A stretch of 64,000 nt of DNA, taken from positions 60,474,001 to 60,538,000 of the forward strand of contig NC_080588.1 in NCBI RefSeq assembly GCF_029962835.1, in the 5' to 3' direction. Shown here in pieces: positions 29,965 through 39,200 of this stretch. Under the pieces are notes generated by a model. It worked only from the letters and a program-made list of their open reading frames with translations, did no database searches and was not told the origin of the DNA. This DNA is from Magnolia sinica. Taxonomy: Eukaryota > Streptophyta > Magnoliopsida > Magnoliales > Magnoliaceae. The position numbers and the translations under genes are program-made. Positions within the stretch are counted from its first letter, which is position 1, and each line of letters opens with the position of its first letter.

Positions 29965-30960
29965 TTGTGATTCATATGCGTCACACCAAGTGAAACCATT
30001 TAGATAGTGGGCATCCCCTACACTGTTTTTTCTTATGTGGCCCACAACATTATAAATTTGTCTAATCTTTTATCCATACGAGTAAATTATTGTCACACAC
30101 CTTATGGATGGAGTGGATTTCAAATAAACATCGTGGATTTCAAATAAACATCAAGGTTGGCCAACCCTAGCCAACTCAGTAGTGGTTGGGATGCTCAGAG
30201 ACGTGGATTGCATGCCGACCCTGGCAATAACTAACCACCTTACTACTGGTTGGTTCTAGTGTGCGCAACAATGATGTATATATTTAATCCAAGCTGTCCA
30301 TCCATTTTCCTAGCTCAATTTATGGCATGATCCCGAAAATGCATAAGATCCAAATTTAAAGTGGACCACACCACATGAAAATAGTGGTGATTAAATGGAT
30401 TAAACGCTTATCATTAAAAATTCTTAGGTACAGTTTATCTGCCATCCAACCTATTGATTAGGTTAAAGAGACTTGGATGAAGGGAAAACACAAATATCAG
30501 CTTGATCCAAAACTTACGTTGGTCCAAAGAATTTTTTAATGGTGGGCTTTCTTGCAATCTTTCTTGTGGCATGGTCCATTTGATATTTGGATTTGACTCA
30601 TTTTTTGGATCATGCCATACATTCAACTAGCAAAATAAATGGACAGTTTGGATTAAATACATACATCATTGTTGGGCTGACTAGCACTAACCAACAGTTA
30701 GGTGGCTGATGGCCCTCATGGCATGTAATCCACATCCTAGGACAACATCCCAACCAATACTGGGTCAATTGGAGATGGGCCCACCTTGACATGTATGTAA
30801 AATCCACTCCAACCATAATGGGTCAAGAAGATAATTTAGGGGCATTTCTCCAACATCAGCCACATCTATAATTCTAGTGGGCCACATGAGTGAAAACCGT
30901 GTAGGGAACACCCACTATCAAAATCACTTCACTTGGTGTAATCCACATACATCAGGTATG
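29965..30960. repeat. 1-kb palindromic fold-back element
   Basis: The left half (29965-30460) and right half (30470-30960) are imperfect reverse complements through their whole length. Examples: 'cacaccaagtgaaaccattt' against 'acttcacttggtgtaatcc', 'gtggttgggatgctcagag' against 'ggacaacatcccaaccaa', and 'aatgatgtatatatttaatcc' against 'ttaaatacatacatcattg'. The core (30227-30708) is a full family A MITE; the outer arms are another repeat present once on each side in opposite orientation. No coding capacity. Confidence 0.75.
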
Positions 30961-31080
30961 GGTTTAATGTTTGGTCTTCATGAATTAACCTCTACAAGGC
31001 AATTAATGGATGGAATGGATTTCACATAAACATCATGGTGGCCTTGTAAAAATTCAAACGTAGGCTTCTCCTCTCCCATT

Positions 31081-31264
31081 GTTTTCTGTTTTGTGGCCCA
31101 GTAAATCACAAATCAGCTATATTTTTTGCACCCTATGGTTCAATTGATATCACGTACTGAATTGTCGGAATGGATCAGAGGAACACATCATAGTGCTCAC
31201 TTACAACACACTTGTTTAAGTTGGCATGACCGAATGACCGATGGTAATTTGGTGCGCAGGAAAC
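31081..31264. other. Short intergenic stretch
   Basis: Carries 'tgttttctgttttgtggccc' MITE-like text and then unique sequence leading to 'ggtgcgcaggaaaccattac', the flank of the microsatellite array. Confidence 0.4.
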
Positions 31265-31267
31265 CAT

Positions 31268-31346
<79 letters not shown>

Positions 31347-31395
31347 AAATCTCAGTAAGTTTAAGTCTCCTGCGGTATGGTGCATAGGAGACCAT

Positions 31396-31458
<63 letters not shown>

Positions 31459-31508
31459 ACTCAAATCTCGTAAGTTTAGGTCTCCCATGGTACGGTGCGC
31501 ATGAGACC

Positions 31509-31592
<84 letters not shown>
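31265..31592. repeat. Triplicated (CT)n(TA)n compound microsatellite
   Basis: Three head-to-tail units of about 110 bp. Each has the same order: 'gagaccatt(a)c', a CT run of 38-60 bases, a TA run of 22-32 bases, then a ~55-base spacer with 'ctcaaatctcgtaagttta' and 'ggtctccc(a/g)tggta'. Spacers differ by point changes, so the array is not brand new. Proteins of the SLSLSL-YIYIYI type read from it are not real. Confidence 0.93.
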
Positions 31593-31594
<2 letters not shown>

Positions 31595-32280
31595 CTCAAA
31601 TCTTGTAAGTTCACCTAAGCTCTGAGTTGTGAATGTAGCCCGTGGATACCTATGACACCCGATCGGATTAGTCCATGCAAGTAGAATCGGACTCAGATTG
31701 GGTTAGGTTCGGATTAGTCCAGGCTAGAATTGATCTTGGATTGGGTCTGGCATGTTGGACTCGATACCAAGTCAGGTCCACTTTGGATTAGGTCTAATTC
31801 AAAATTTGATAGAGTTGGGTCAGCCATAACTCGATCCAGCTCGACCTGATGCCCAGCTCCAACAACGCCACTCAAAATAGTTTGGTTCATTTTCTTGATC
31901 CATGCAATGTGACTGGTCTATGTCACCAATAATGACATATGCTGATATAGACAATAATTTCTGCTTAGGTCTAATTCAAAACTGAATAGAGCCGGGTCAG
32001 CCCTAACTCCATCCGGCTCGACATGATGTCCAGCTCCAACCCCACCACTCAAAACAGTTCGGTTCATTTCCTTGCTCCGGCGATGTGATTCGTCGATGTC
32101 ACCCAGCCATGACATATGCTTATATTATCAATATTTTTTGCTGACGTCATCAATAATGACGATACGAATCACAAAAAACAAGAAATCCGTGCTCCGATCA
32201 AGAGGAATACCCGGTTCCTCGAAACAATGTGAATTGGAAATGCTGACGGTTAAAAACTTCCTGGGCATACAAGTATTGGA
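31593..32280. other. Intergenic, with an internal ~120-bp duplication
   Basis: The block 'taggtctaattcaaaa..ttgatagag..ggg..tcagcc..taact' through 'gtcaccaataatgacatatg' is present twice (about 31788-31945 and 31965-32120), with about 10 percent differences. No gene recognised. Confidence 0.5.
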
Positions 32281-32480
32281 TGATTAGATGAGAAATAAAC
32301 ATCACGGTGGCCCTATAAAGGTTTCAACGGTGGATATCATTGTCTACACTGTTTCCTATGCTGTGGTCCACTTGAGCTGTGGATATGCGTCAATTTTAGA
32401 TTGATGCCTTAAAATGACCTGGAAATACGGATGAACGGCGTCGATGAGACAAGTACTTCCAGATGGGCCCTGCAGAGTTT
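32281..32480. mobile_element. Half copy of fold-back MITE family A
   Basis: Second-arm landmarks only: 'aacatcacggtggccct', 'ggtttcaacggtggatatc', 'tgctgtggtccacttgagc', 'ctggaaatacggatgaacgg'. Confidence 0.55.
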
Positions 32481-32495
32481 ACACCGTATGCAATC

Positions 32496-33087
32496 GGAAG
32501 CGGATTGGCTGGTGTACCACACACCACTGATGTGGCTGTGTGTTGACGTCACCAAGTTCTGTGAGCCCCATCATGGGGGTATGAGTTATATCCAAACCAT
32601 ACGTCCACTTGGTGAGCTCTTCCTAAAGCTTGAAACGAAAAATAAGACAGATCCAAAAATCAAGTGGACCACACTTCAAAAAGCAGTGGGGTTGAACGCC
32701 TGCAATTGAAATCCTTTGGGTCACGTAAATATGATTTTTGATTTTTCTCTTCATCCAGGTCTATGTGACGTCATGAACAAATTGGATGGAAAGTAAATAT
32801 TACGGTGGACCTTAAGAACATTTTAATGGTGAGAATCATTGTCCCACTGTTATTTATGGTGTGGTCCAATTGAATATTAGAAATTATTCATTTTTGGGAT
32901 CAAGAAGTAAAATGATCTTGCCAAATGGATGAACGGCATAGATAAGAAAAATACATCATTCTGGGCCATGTAGCTTTAATCTCCTTTGAACCGTTCGTAC
33001 AACTCGGAGCTCGTCGCTCGTCTGCGCCCAACACGTACCCACATCAGCTATGTTGGTGGTGTGTAGTACACCAGCCAATCCGCTTCC
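32496..33087. mobile_element. Full fold-back MITE family A with GGAAGCGGATTGG ends
   Basis: The ends 'ggaagcggattggctggtgt' and 'acaccagccaatccgcttcc' are a perfect ~20-bp terminal inverted repeat, and complementarity continues inward ('gtgtggctgtg', 'ccccatcatggggg'). About 590 bp. Landmarks in between are in canonical order, including 'ttcatccaggtctatgtgac' at the centre. No clear target duplication. Confidence 0.8.
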
Positions 33088-33102
33088 TATTCCTGCAAGA
33101 CT

Positions 33103-33590
33103 TCCGCAGGAAGTTCCTGCACAAGGAAGCTAAGTGGGGCTCACATCGATGTTTGTGAGAAATCCACTCCGTCCATCAGTTTATTAATAGCATTTTAGGA
33201 CATGCAACCAAAAATGAGGTGAATCCAAGACTCAAGTGGGCTGCACGAGATGAAACAGTGCAGATTCAGTGACCATAGCTGAAATATTTTCATGGCCACA
33301 AAAGTTTAAGTATCAAGATAAATTTTCGTGTTTTCACTTCGTCCCAGTGGGAGTGACCTCATAAACGGTTTGGATGTCCTATAAACATCAAGGTGCTGCT
33401 CAGGAGGGTTTCAACGGTAGGAAACTCTTTTCGCCGTTTTCACTCTCGTTCAGCCCACTTGAGTTTTGTATACACCTCATTTTCAGTCGCATGTACTAAA
33501 ATAACCTCTCAAAAACGAATGGACGGGGTGGATTTCTAACAAACATCACGGTGGGGCCCACCTGGCATCCCAGCGCAGGAACTTCCGGAA
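33103..33590. mobile_element. Full fold-back MITE family A next to a gene start
   Basis: Ends 'tccgcaggaagttcctgc' and 'gcgcaggaacttccgga' are inverted. Canonical interior ('tgagaaatccactccgtcc', 'acttcgtcccagtgggag', 'cggtggggcccacctggc'). It stops about 80 bp before the ATG of the small gene at 33671, so that gene's promoter lies in or beside the MITE. Confidence 0.78.
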
Positions 33591-33670
33591 ATCCGCTTAG
33601 TAGGGATTTATATCTTCAGCATCACTAAAACACTCTTTACGCTGATACTGGAGCTTCAGAAGCATCAACC

Positions 33671-36021
33671 ATGGCCGTCCGGTTAGGGTCCTTCCTCTCT
33701 CTCTCCATTCCTATCTATGTTCTGTATCGGTTTCACCAAGAGACGTCCGAATCAGGTCAAGCGTACTTGTTATGGCCAATCTAGCCAGATCAGACAGGTT
33801 TGCTCCTTTCCCAACCATTCAACTGCTACCTTTTGTGATACTCATACCATATCTTAAATCTATTTCAATTCATGTCTTATTTTCAGATCCGCCACAAAAT
33901 GAGAGAGATAATGGTCAAAGGAACCAGTACAGAAGTTCATTCCTGAGGTCATTGGGTAAGAGATTGAGTAAGCAACCTCAAGTAACTACCCACTCCAGAA
34001 TGTATTTATCCGTAAAGTGAAGATCTTGAAGCCCCCAAAATTCCATCTTTGGAAGCTCATGGAGGTAGACTTGCATTTTCGCACCCCTACCAACACCCAA
34101 TTTTCTTTATCTGGGAAGTGCCAGATTTTTAACCATTTGAAGGGGGATTTTAAAAATTATAAAATAATAATAATAATGAAAACAGAGTGCCCGATTCATC
34201 CATTCTGTGAATAGCTAAGACTCTAATATTCCTTGGAAGCTCATGTGGGTGCAAGTGCACGTTGAATTTGGACCACTGGTTCTTACTTTTCTCCTAGCCA
34301 AGTGTTTTTCTTGGGCATTTGTGGCCTTTCCACCTGATGGATTGGCTCAATTTTGGGCCAAAGCATTTGCGGCGTATGCATGTGTTCCTAGAGAAAACCC
34401 TCAATTCCCCTTTTTATGGATCTCTGTTACATCTCTTATACCTGATTATCATGAACTTGCCCAATTTTGGACTGGTATGATCTTGGGTGGGGCATGTGCA
34501 CGACATTGGCATGTGTTCCTAAAGAAAACCCTTGCGACATGTGCACGACATTGGCATGTGTTCCTAAAGAAAACCCTTGCGACCCCCCCCCCCCCTGAGT
34601 GTATCTTTACAGCCTCTCCGAACCTGGTTATCATTAGTGTTCACAGTATCTGTATCGTTACATGTATTGCTGCCTGGGAATACGAAACATGTATTGATAT
34701 CATCGATGCCTGAAAATATATCGTTGATTGAGGGAAATGTTTGGGAAATATGGGGAAAATGGTGGAATTTCTCAATGAAACTTTAGGAGGTGCTAAAACA
34801 CACATATTTGCATATTTAGGAATCAAATAATTGTAATAATAAAAAAAGACACATATATACTAAGTTTTTCTTTAATGGGGGACTAAAAGCATGTAACGCT
34901 GACTCAAGGAAACATCGAGTAAAATGGTGGAAATTTTCAATGATACTTTAGAAAATGCTAAAATACACATTTGCATATTTAATAATCAGATAATAGCTAA
35001 AAAGTTGCAAATTTGCATATTTAGGAAACAAATAATAAGTTTCCATTTAATGGGTACCTAAAAACAGGTATTGTTGGTAGGGAAACATGAGGAAAATGGT
35101 GGATCCATCGATGCATGCACATACATACATACAAACAATGCATGATCCATCCAACCATCCATGCATGCTTACATACATACAATGAAAAATGCATATATAC
35201 ACAAATACATGATCCATCCATCCATTCATGCATGCATTCATAGACACATCTATACATCCATCCATCCATCCAACCATCCTTTCATTCATCCATCCATGCA
35301 TACATACATACATACATACACACATACATCCCCGATCCATTCATCCATCCATGCATGCATACATATACAAACTTGCATTTCGTCATACAACCATGAACCC
35401 ATACAAAAAAAAAAAAAAATGAAATGGAATTTCTTTAAATAAACAAATTTTGACAATATTGATATGTACACAAATACATGATCCATCCATCCATTCATGC
35501 ATGCATTCATAGACACATGTATACATCCATCCATCCATCCATGCATGCATACACACATACATCCTTGATCCATTCATCCATCCATGCATGCATGCATATA
35601 CAAACTTGCATTTCGTCATACAACCATGAATCCATAAAAAGAATTTGAAATGGAATTTCTTTTAATAAACAAAATTTTGGCAATATTGATACATTGGCGA
35701 TATTATCAAAATATCACCGATATATTGTTGATACAAGCGACACTTGGAATTTACATAGTCGAAAACATTGGTGATATCGATACACAAGTGATATTGATAC
35801 ATTGGCAATACTTAGCGACATATCACTGATACCTAAAATTTTTAATACTGCTAGTGTTATCGGTATCGCGAAGCTGGCAGGTCCACTGATACCTGAAATT
35901 TCTAATACTACTAGTGCTTTTGCAGGTCCACGGCAATTACTCAGAGGATGTGGGGGTGAAGGTGGATAGACCGGATGAAGACACTTCGTTGGAAGGGGAG
36001 ACAGAAGTAGTTGGAGCCTGA
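33671..36021 (+). CDS. Probable small three-exon gene, 91-aa protein of unknown function
   Basis: I do not recognise the family. Exons 33671-33755, 33887-33981 and 35926-36021 have GT/AG borders (donors g|gtcaag and caa|gtaact; acceptors tttcag and tgcag) and join in frame to 91 codons plus TGA. The protein starts with a short hydrophobic segment (residues 6-20, [15 protein letters not shown]), which could be a membrane anchor or uncleaved signal. A basic Ser/Arg/Lys-rich middle follows ([14 protein letters not shown]), then an acidic tail ([15 protein letters not shown]). The start sits in a good context (accATGG). A TATA-like 'tttatatct' lies at 33607, just past a MITE. Intron 2 is 1.9 kb of repeats. 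The exon 2 donor is uncertain because another GT occurs 24 bases earlier. Frame continuity across three exons supports a real gene; lack of a known homologue is the weakness. Confidence 0.5.
34494..34594. repeat. 46-bp tandem duplication ending in a poly-C run
   Basis: The segment starting 'gcatgtgcacgacattggca' and ending 'aaacccttgcgac' is present twice head to tail, followed by ten or more C. It lies in intron 2 of the small gene. Confidence 0.9.
34670..35080. repeat. Degenerate tandem copies of an AT-rich repeat
   Basis: Three spaced copies share 'ggaaacat(g/c)(a/g)gg(a/t)aaaatggtgga' followed, in two of them, by 'tttcaatgaaactttagaa..tgctaaaa' and 'tttgcatatttaggaa'. Period about 150-180 bases. 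Same intron as the preceding repeat. Confidence 0.65.
35100..35690. repeat. (ATCC)/(ATAC)-rich array with a ~270-bp tandem duplication
   Basis: Runs of 'catccatccatc' and 'catacatacata'. From 'catgatccatccatccattc' to 'gacaatattgatatgtaca', a ~270-bp segment (about 35207-35472) is repeated at about 35477-35690 with small length changes. Both copies include the non-repetitive part 'aaacttgcatttcgtcata'. Frames rich in MDGWMD or HPSIHP read from it are artefacts. Confidence 0.9.
35690..35905. repeat. Degenerate 'gatatcgatacattgg' repeats
   Basis: Short strings of the type 'ttgatacattggc(g/a)ata' and 'ctgatacctgaaattt' recur six or more times up to the acceptor of exon 3 of the small gene. 'caggtccactgatacc' and 'gcaggtccacggcaa' share a core, so the acceptor itself may derive from this repeat. 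Confidence 0.55.
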
Positions 36022-37272
36022 TTGAGTTGTTATTGTCTCGAGTTCTCTTGTGACATCAGTTTTGGTATGTGCCTCATCAGTTTTGGTAATTTTAGATGTT
36101 CACAGTTTTAGTATGCATAACCATGTTTTATTTATTTAAATATGGGATTATTAGACCTTATGTGGGTTTGTTTTGTCTTGCTTGGGTTGGGCCATAGTGC
36201 AACTTGACATTGCTATCGTACAACCTTGATTGCTTGCTAAATGAACATGGATTTTATCATGTGAATGGATGATTCTTTCAATTAATTTTGTAGATGAATG
36301 TGGACCATTGAATTTTAAAATTTTAATGGCTCACACTCAACTAAATCACTCTTGTTGAAACATTTCTTCCATTCTTTCCCCTCTCCCACTTAACCGCCAA
36401 GATACTACACTTGGAACTGTCTCTTCTCCTCCTTGCCCCACCATTTCATTTTATCAGTGGATCTAATGCTGTCATTGGCCGTTGGATCCTTGAGGTCATG
36501 CTTGGAACTATGGATTCCATGCCACACTGCGGAAAAAAGGAAACGGGTTTTCCTTTGATGTGACAAATTTGTCTTTTGTTTGAATAGCAAAGAAAGAGGT
36601 TTGTTTGAATCCATCCCGACGTATTGCAATATGATACGTGGCTATCTCAGCCACTGAAATTGGATTCTTTCCAGTGACTCAAACCAATTATATGATAGGG
36701 CTTCCCATAGATGGGAGTGCCCTAAACATCTCCATGGTTTAATATTTCAAGGCTTTGATCATACAGATGGTGACTGTCAACTTTTAAATCAAATGATCCA
36801 AATTTCAAACAGTTGAAACAGTTGAATTTCAGACATTTTATTTGTTGTTTATCCACCATAAATACACATTGGTGAGACACATCGAATAACCGTTTACATC
36901 ATCGGAAGATGATCCAGATTCAAAGGCTAAAGTCCCTATGTATCAATTGCAATATGTTGGTATGTATTTGAGGACACATTACAAAGACAATGTGGATTCT
37001 GCCAAACAATCATCACACTTTTCCATAATTTAGATTTTTGGCACAGGGTGAGTGTTGTGAGAGAAATATGAGAATTCCACTTACTACCTAAACTAGGATT
37101 CAAAATTGAAATCCCTGTTTTGTTAATTATGGTGGAAATTATCATTGGATAATTGTTGTTTCTTCTTTCCTTTCTATTGCCTTGGATCGGCTTACCCTCC
37201 GAGTGAAACAGTATCAGGCTACGCTCGGGCATAGCCTGGCCCATTGCCACCCTACTTACAGAATCTTGGATC
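36022..37272. other. 3' flank of the small gene and intergenic sequence
   Basis: The first ~130 bases are the likely 3'-UTR (T-rich, ending near 36145 in 'atttatttaaata'). Nothing else coding is seen. The open frame on the minus strand at 36936-37250 has no recognisable motif. Confidence 0.4.
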
Positions 37273-37277
37273 TGTAA

Positions 37278-37830
37278 TGCAGGGGCATTTCACACCGGGC
37301 TCGAGTGGGGTAGTCCGTGGGATGCGGGGACACACTCGGGGTGGGCGGCCCATATGATTTGGGGCCCACGAGCCCACAAGAGGGGTTCAGCCAAGGTCCT
37401 AACCCATGAGATGTGGAGCCTGGGCTATGAGATAAAGCGATTAATTCATCATACTCTAATAGTTCGAGCTTTTAGAGCAAGTGGTTAATTGCCCTGCATC
37501 AAATTGGTATCAGAGCGGGAAGTCTTGTGTTCAAGACTCCTCACCGAGGGTGATTAATGCAGGGACATTTTCACACGAGAGAGGTCTCGTGTTCGAGACT
37601 CCTCACCAGAGGATTAATGCAGGGGCATTTCACACCGGGCTCGAGTGGGGTAGCTCGTGGGATGCAGGGACACACTCGGGGTGGGCGGCCCATGTGATTT
37701 GGGGCCCACGAGGGGGGTTTGGCCGAGGTCCTCTCCCAGGAGATGTGGGGCCTGGGTTATGAGATAAAGGGATTAATTCTCCATACTCTAACAGTTCGAG
37801 CTTTTAGAGCAAGTGGTTAATTGTCTTGCA
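37278..37830 (+). mobile_element. TRIM (terminal-repeat retrotransposon in miniature)
   Basis: Two near-identical direct repeats of about 221 and 213 bp (37278-37498, 37618-37830), both beginning TGCAGGGGCATTTCACACC and ending in CTTGCA or CCTGCA, flank only 119 bases. Directly after the left one, at 37505-37516, lies tggtatcagagc, the standard primer-binding string complementary to initiator methionine tRNA. There is no room for genes, as expected for TRIMs. The middle also holds a third, partial repeat start (tgcagggacattttcacac, 37557) and two 'agactcctcacc' strings, suggesting an older tandem copy that collapsed. A 5-bp target duplication was not evident. Confidence 0.8.
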
Positions 37831-39200
37831 CCGATCTGAGGGATGGTAAATACAGGGATACTGTCCAAGCAGCGTTTCGAGTGTAGGCTTTCATGATGTA
37901 TGCTATGGGCTGCATATAGCACTGACGTTGTGTGCTGCATGTAGCCTGCATCATTCCTCACATGTCATTAAAAATGATCCTCACCATAGATTGAGTTAGT
38001 TGAATGCGAACCATTACAAATTTTATTTCAATTGCCCTTATTCATGGAAGCAGATTGTGCCCTGACCCTAGATGATAATCCATCCAGGGTGGGCTCTTTG
38101 GGGCCCACCATGATGGATGGGTTTTACCCATGCAGTCCAACCGTTTTGCCAGGTCATTTAAGGGTATGAACCGCAAAACAAGGCAGATACAAGGCTCAAC
38201 TAGACCATTCTGTTGGGATTGAGCGCTCACCATTAAAAACTTATTGGGAGCCATAGAAGTATTGGAATTATGGCAAATAAACATCAAGGTGGCTCCCAGG
38301 AAGGTTTCCATGGTCTTTATCACCACTACTTCCTATGGCGTGGTCCACACTCATTAAGCCTGACCATCCCATTTTGCTTATAAAACTTGGATGGCTTAGC
38401 ATTTAATTTCATTCATCCATTTCATAGCCAGAAGCTAAATGGTCAGCATCATGTAGTCAATACTGATTTGGAATTTGCTCCATCCATTGTGGGTCTCATT
38501 TTTTGGAAGGTCTAGATTTACAAACATTTGTGTTGACTAGTTTGATAAATGAGTTGTTGTTCACCCTGCTTGATAGTGTCCCTCTCTGCATTTACAAAGC
38601 TACTTTACACATTCAGGTGCACACACACCTCATTATAAATTCCGAACTGTCCAAGTGGCAAGCCTTATTTAAAGGTGCGCCATATTCAAAAACCTTGAAT
38701 AGATGATCCTCACTGTCTAATTGGTGCCATCAAATGGATGATCAAAGATGCAACACAACAATTTCCAATTTATCTAATTTTTTATTTGTGCTCCCCATAT
38801 TGTTTGGTTTGAAGTTATTGTATATCATATGTACCACCAAAGTGTACTACTGGTCATTGAAAGGCAAACATCCTACCATTAATTTGGATTGGAATCCCTA
38901 TTCTGAATTAGCCACTAGTGGGCCTATCAAGAATAGCCCATACCCAAAAAAACACTTACAACAATCTTGTCCGTTGTATCAAACCAAGAAATATGTATTG
39001 TCTTGCTGTTATAGGTGCCTCTTGTAAGAACTTTATTGCAAATGAAAGCCAAATGGAAGATAAGAATTATATATATTAGATAAAGAATAAGAGCAATGGA
39101 GCTTATTGTATACAATAAAAAAATAGAAATTTCATACATTGAATGTTATGGAAACTATGTATAGATGTATGAATATTGCACCCGTCTTGCTTCTACCGCT
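37831..39200. other. Intergenic between the TRIM and the IDM1-like gene
   Basis: Contains a partial MITE A (38085-38345) with 'gggcccaccatgatgga' and 'aacatcaaggtggctccc'. The remainder is AT-rich. The last ~150 bases (39050-39200) are likely the 3'-UTR of the minus-strand gene: 'tacaataa' and 'aataaagaat'-like strings occur on either strand. Confidence 0.4.
38085..38345. mobile_element. Partial fold-back MITE family A
   Basis: Landmarks 'ggggcccaccatgatggatg', 'ccaaccgttttgccaggtc', 'aacatcaaggtggctccc' and 'tatggcgtggtccacac' in canonical order, but the centre is deleted. Confidence 0.6.

Noticed and set aside
34243-34713. 156-aa open frame in intron 2 of the small gene
   Set aside because: Contains the 46-bp tandem duplication and a poly-C run; no domain recognised and no splice support.
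35021-35619. Several overlapping frames rich in MDGWMD or HPSIHP
   Set aside because: Products of ATCC/ATAC repeats inside an intron.
37505-37516. tggtatcagagc as a sign of a full-length copia element
   Set aside because: Only 119 bases separate the two terminal repeats, so it is a TRIM.
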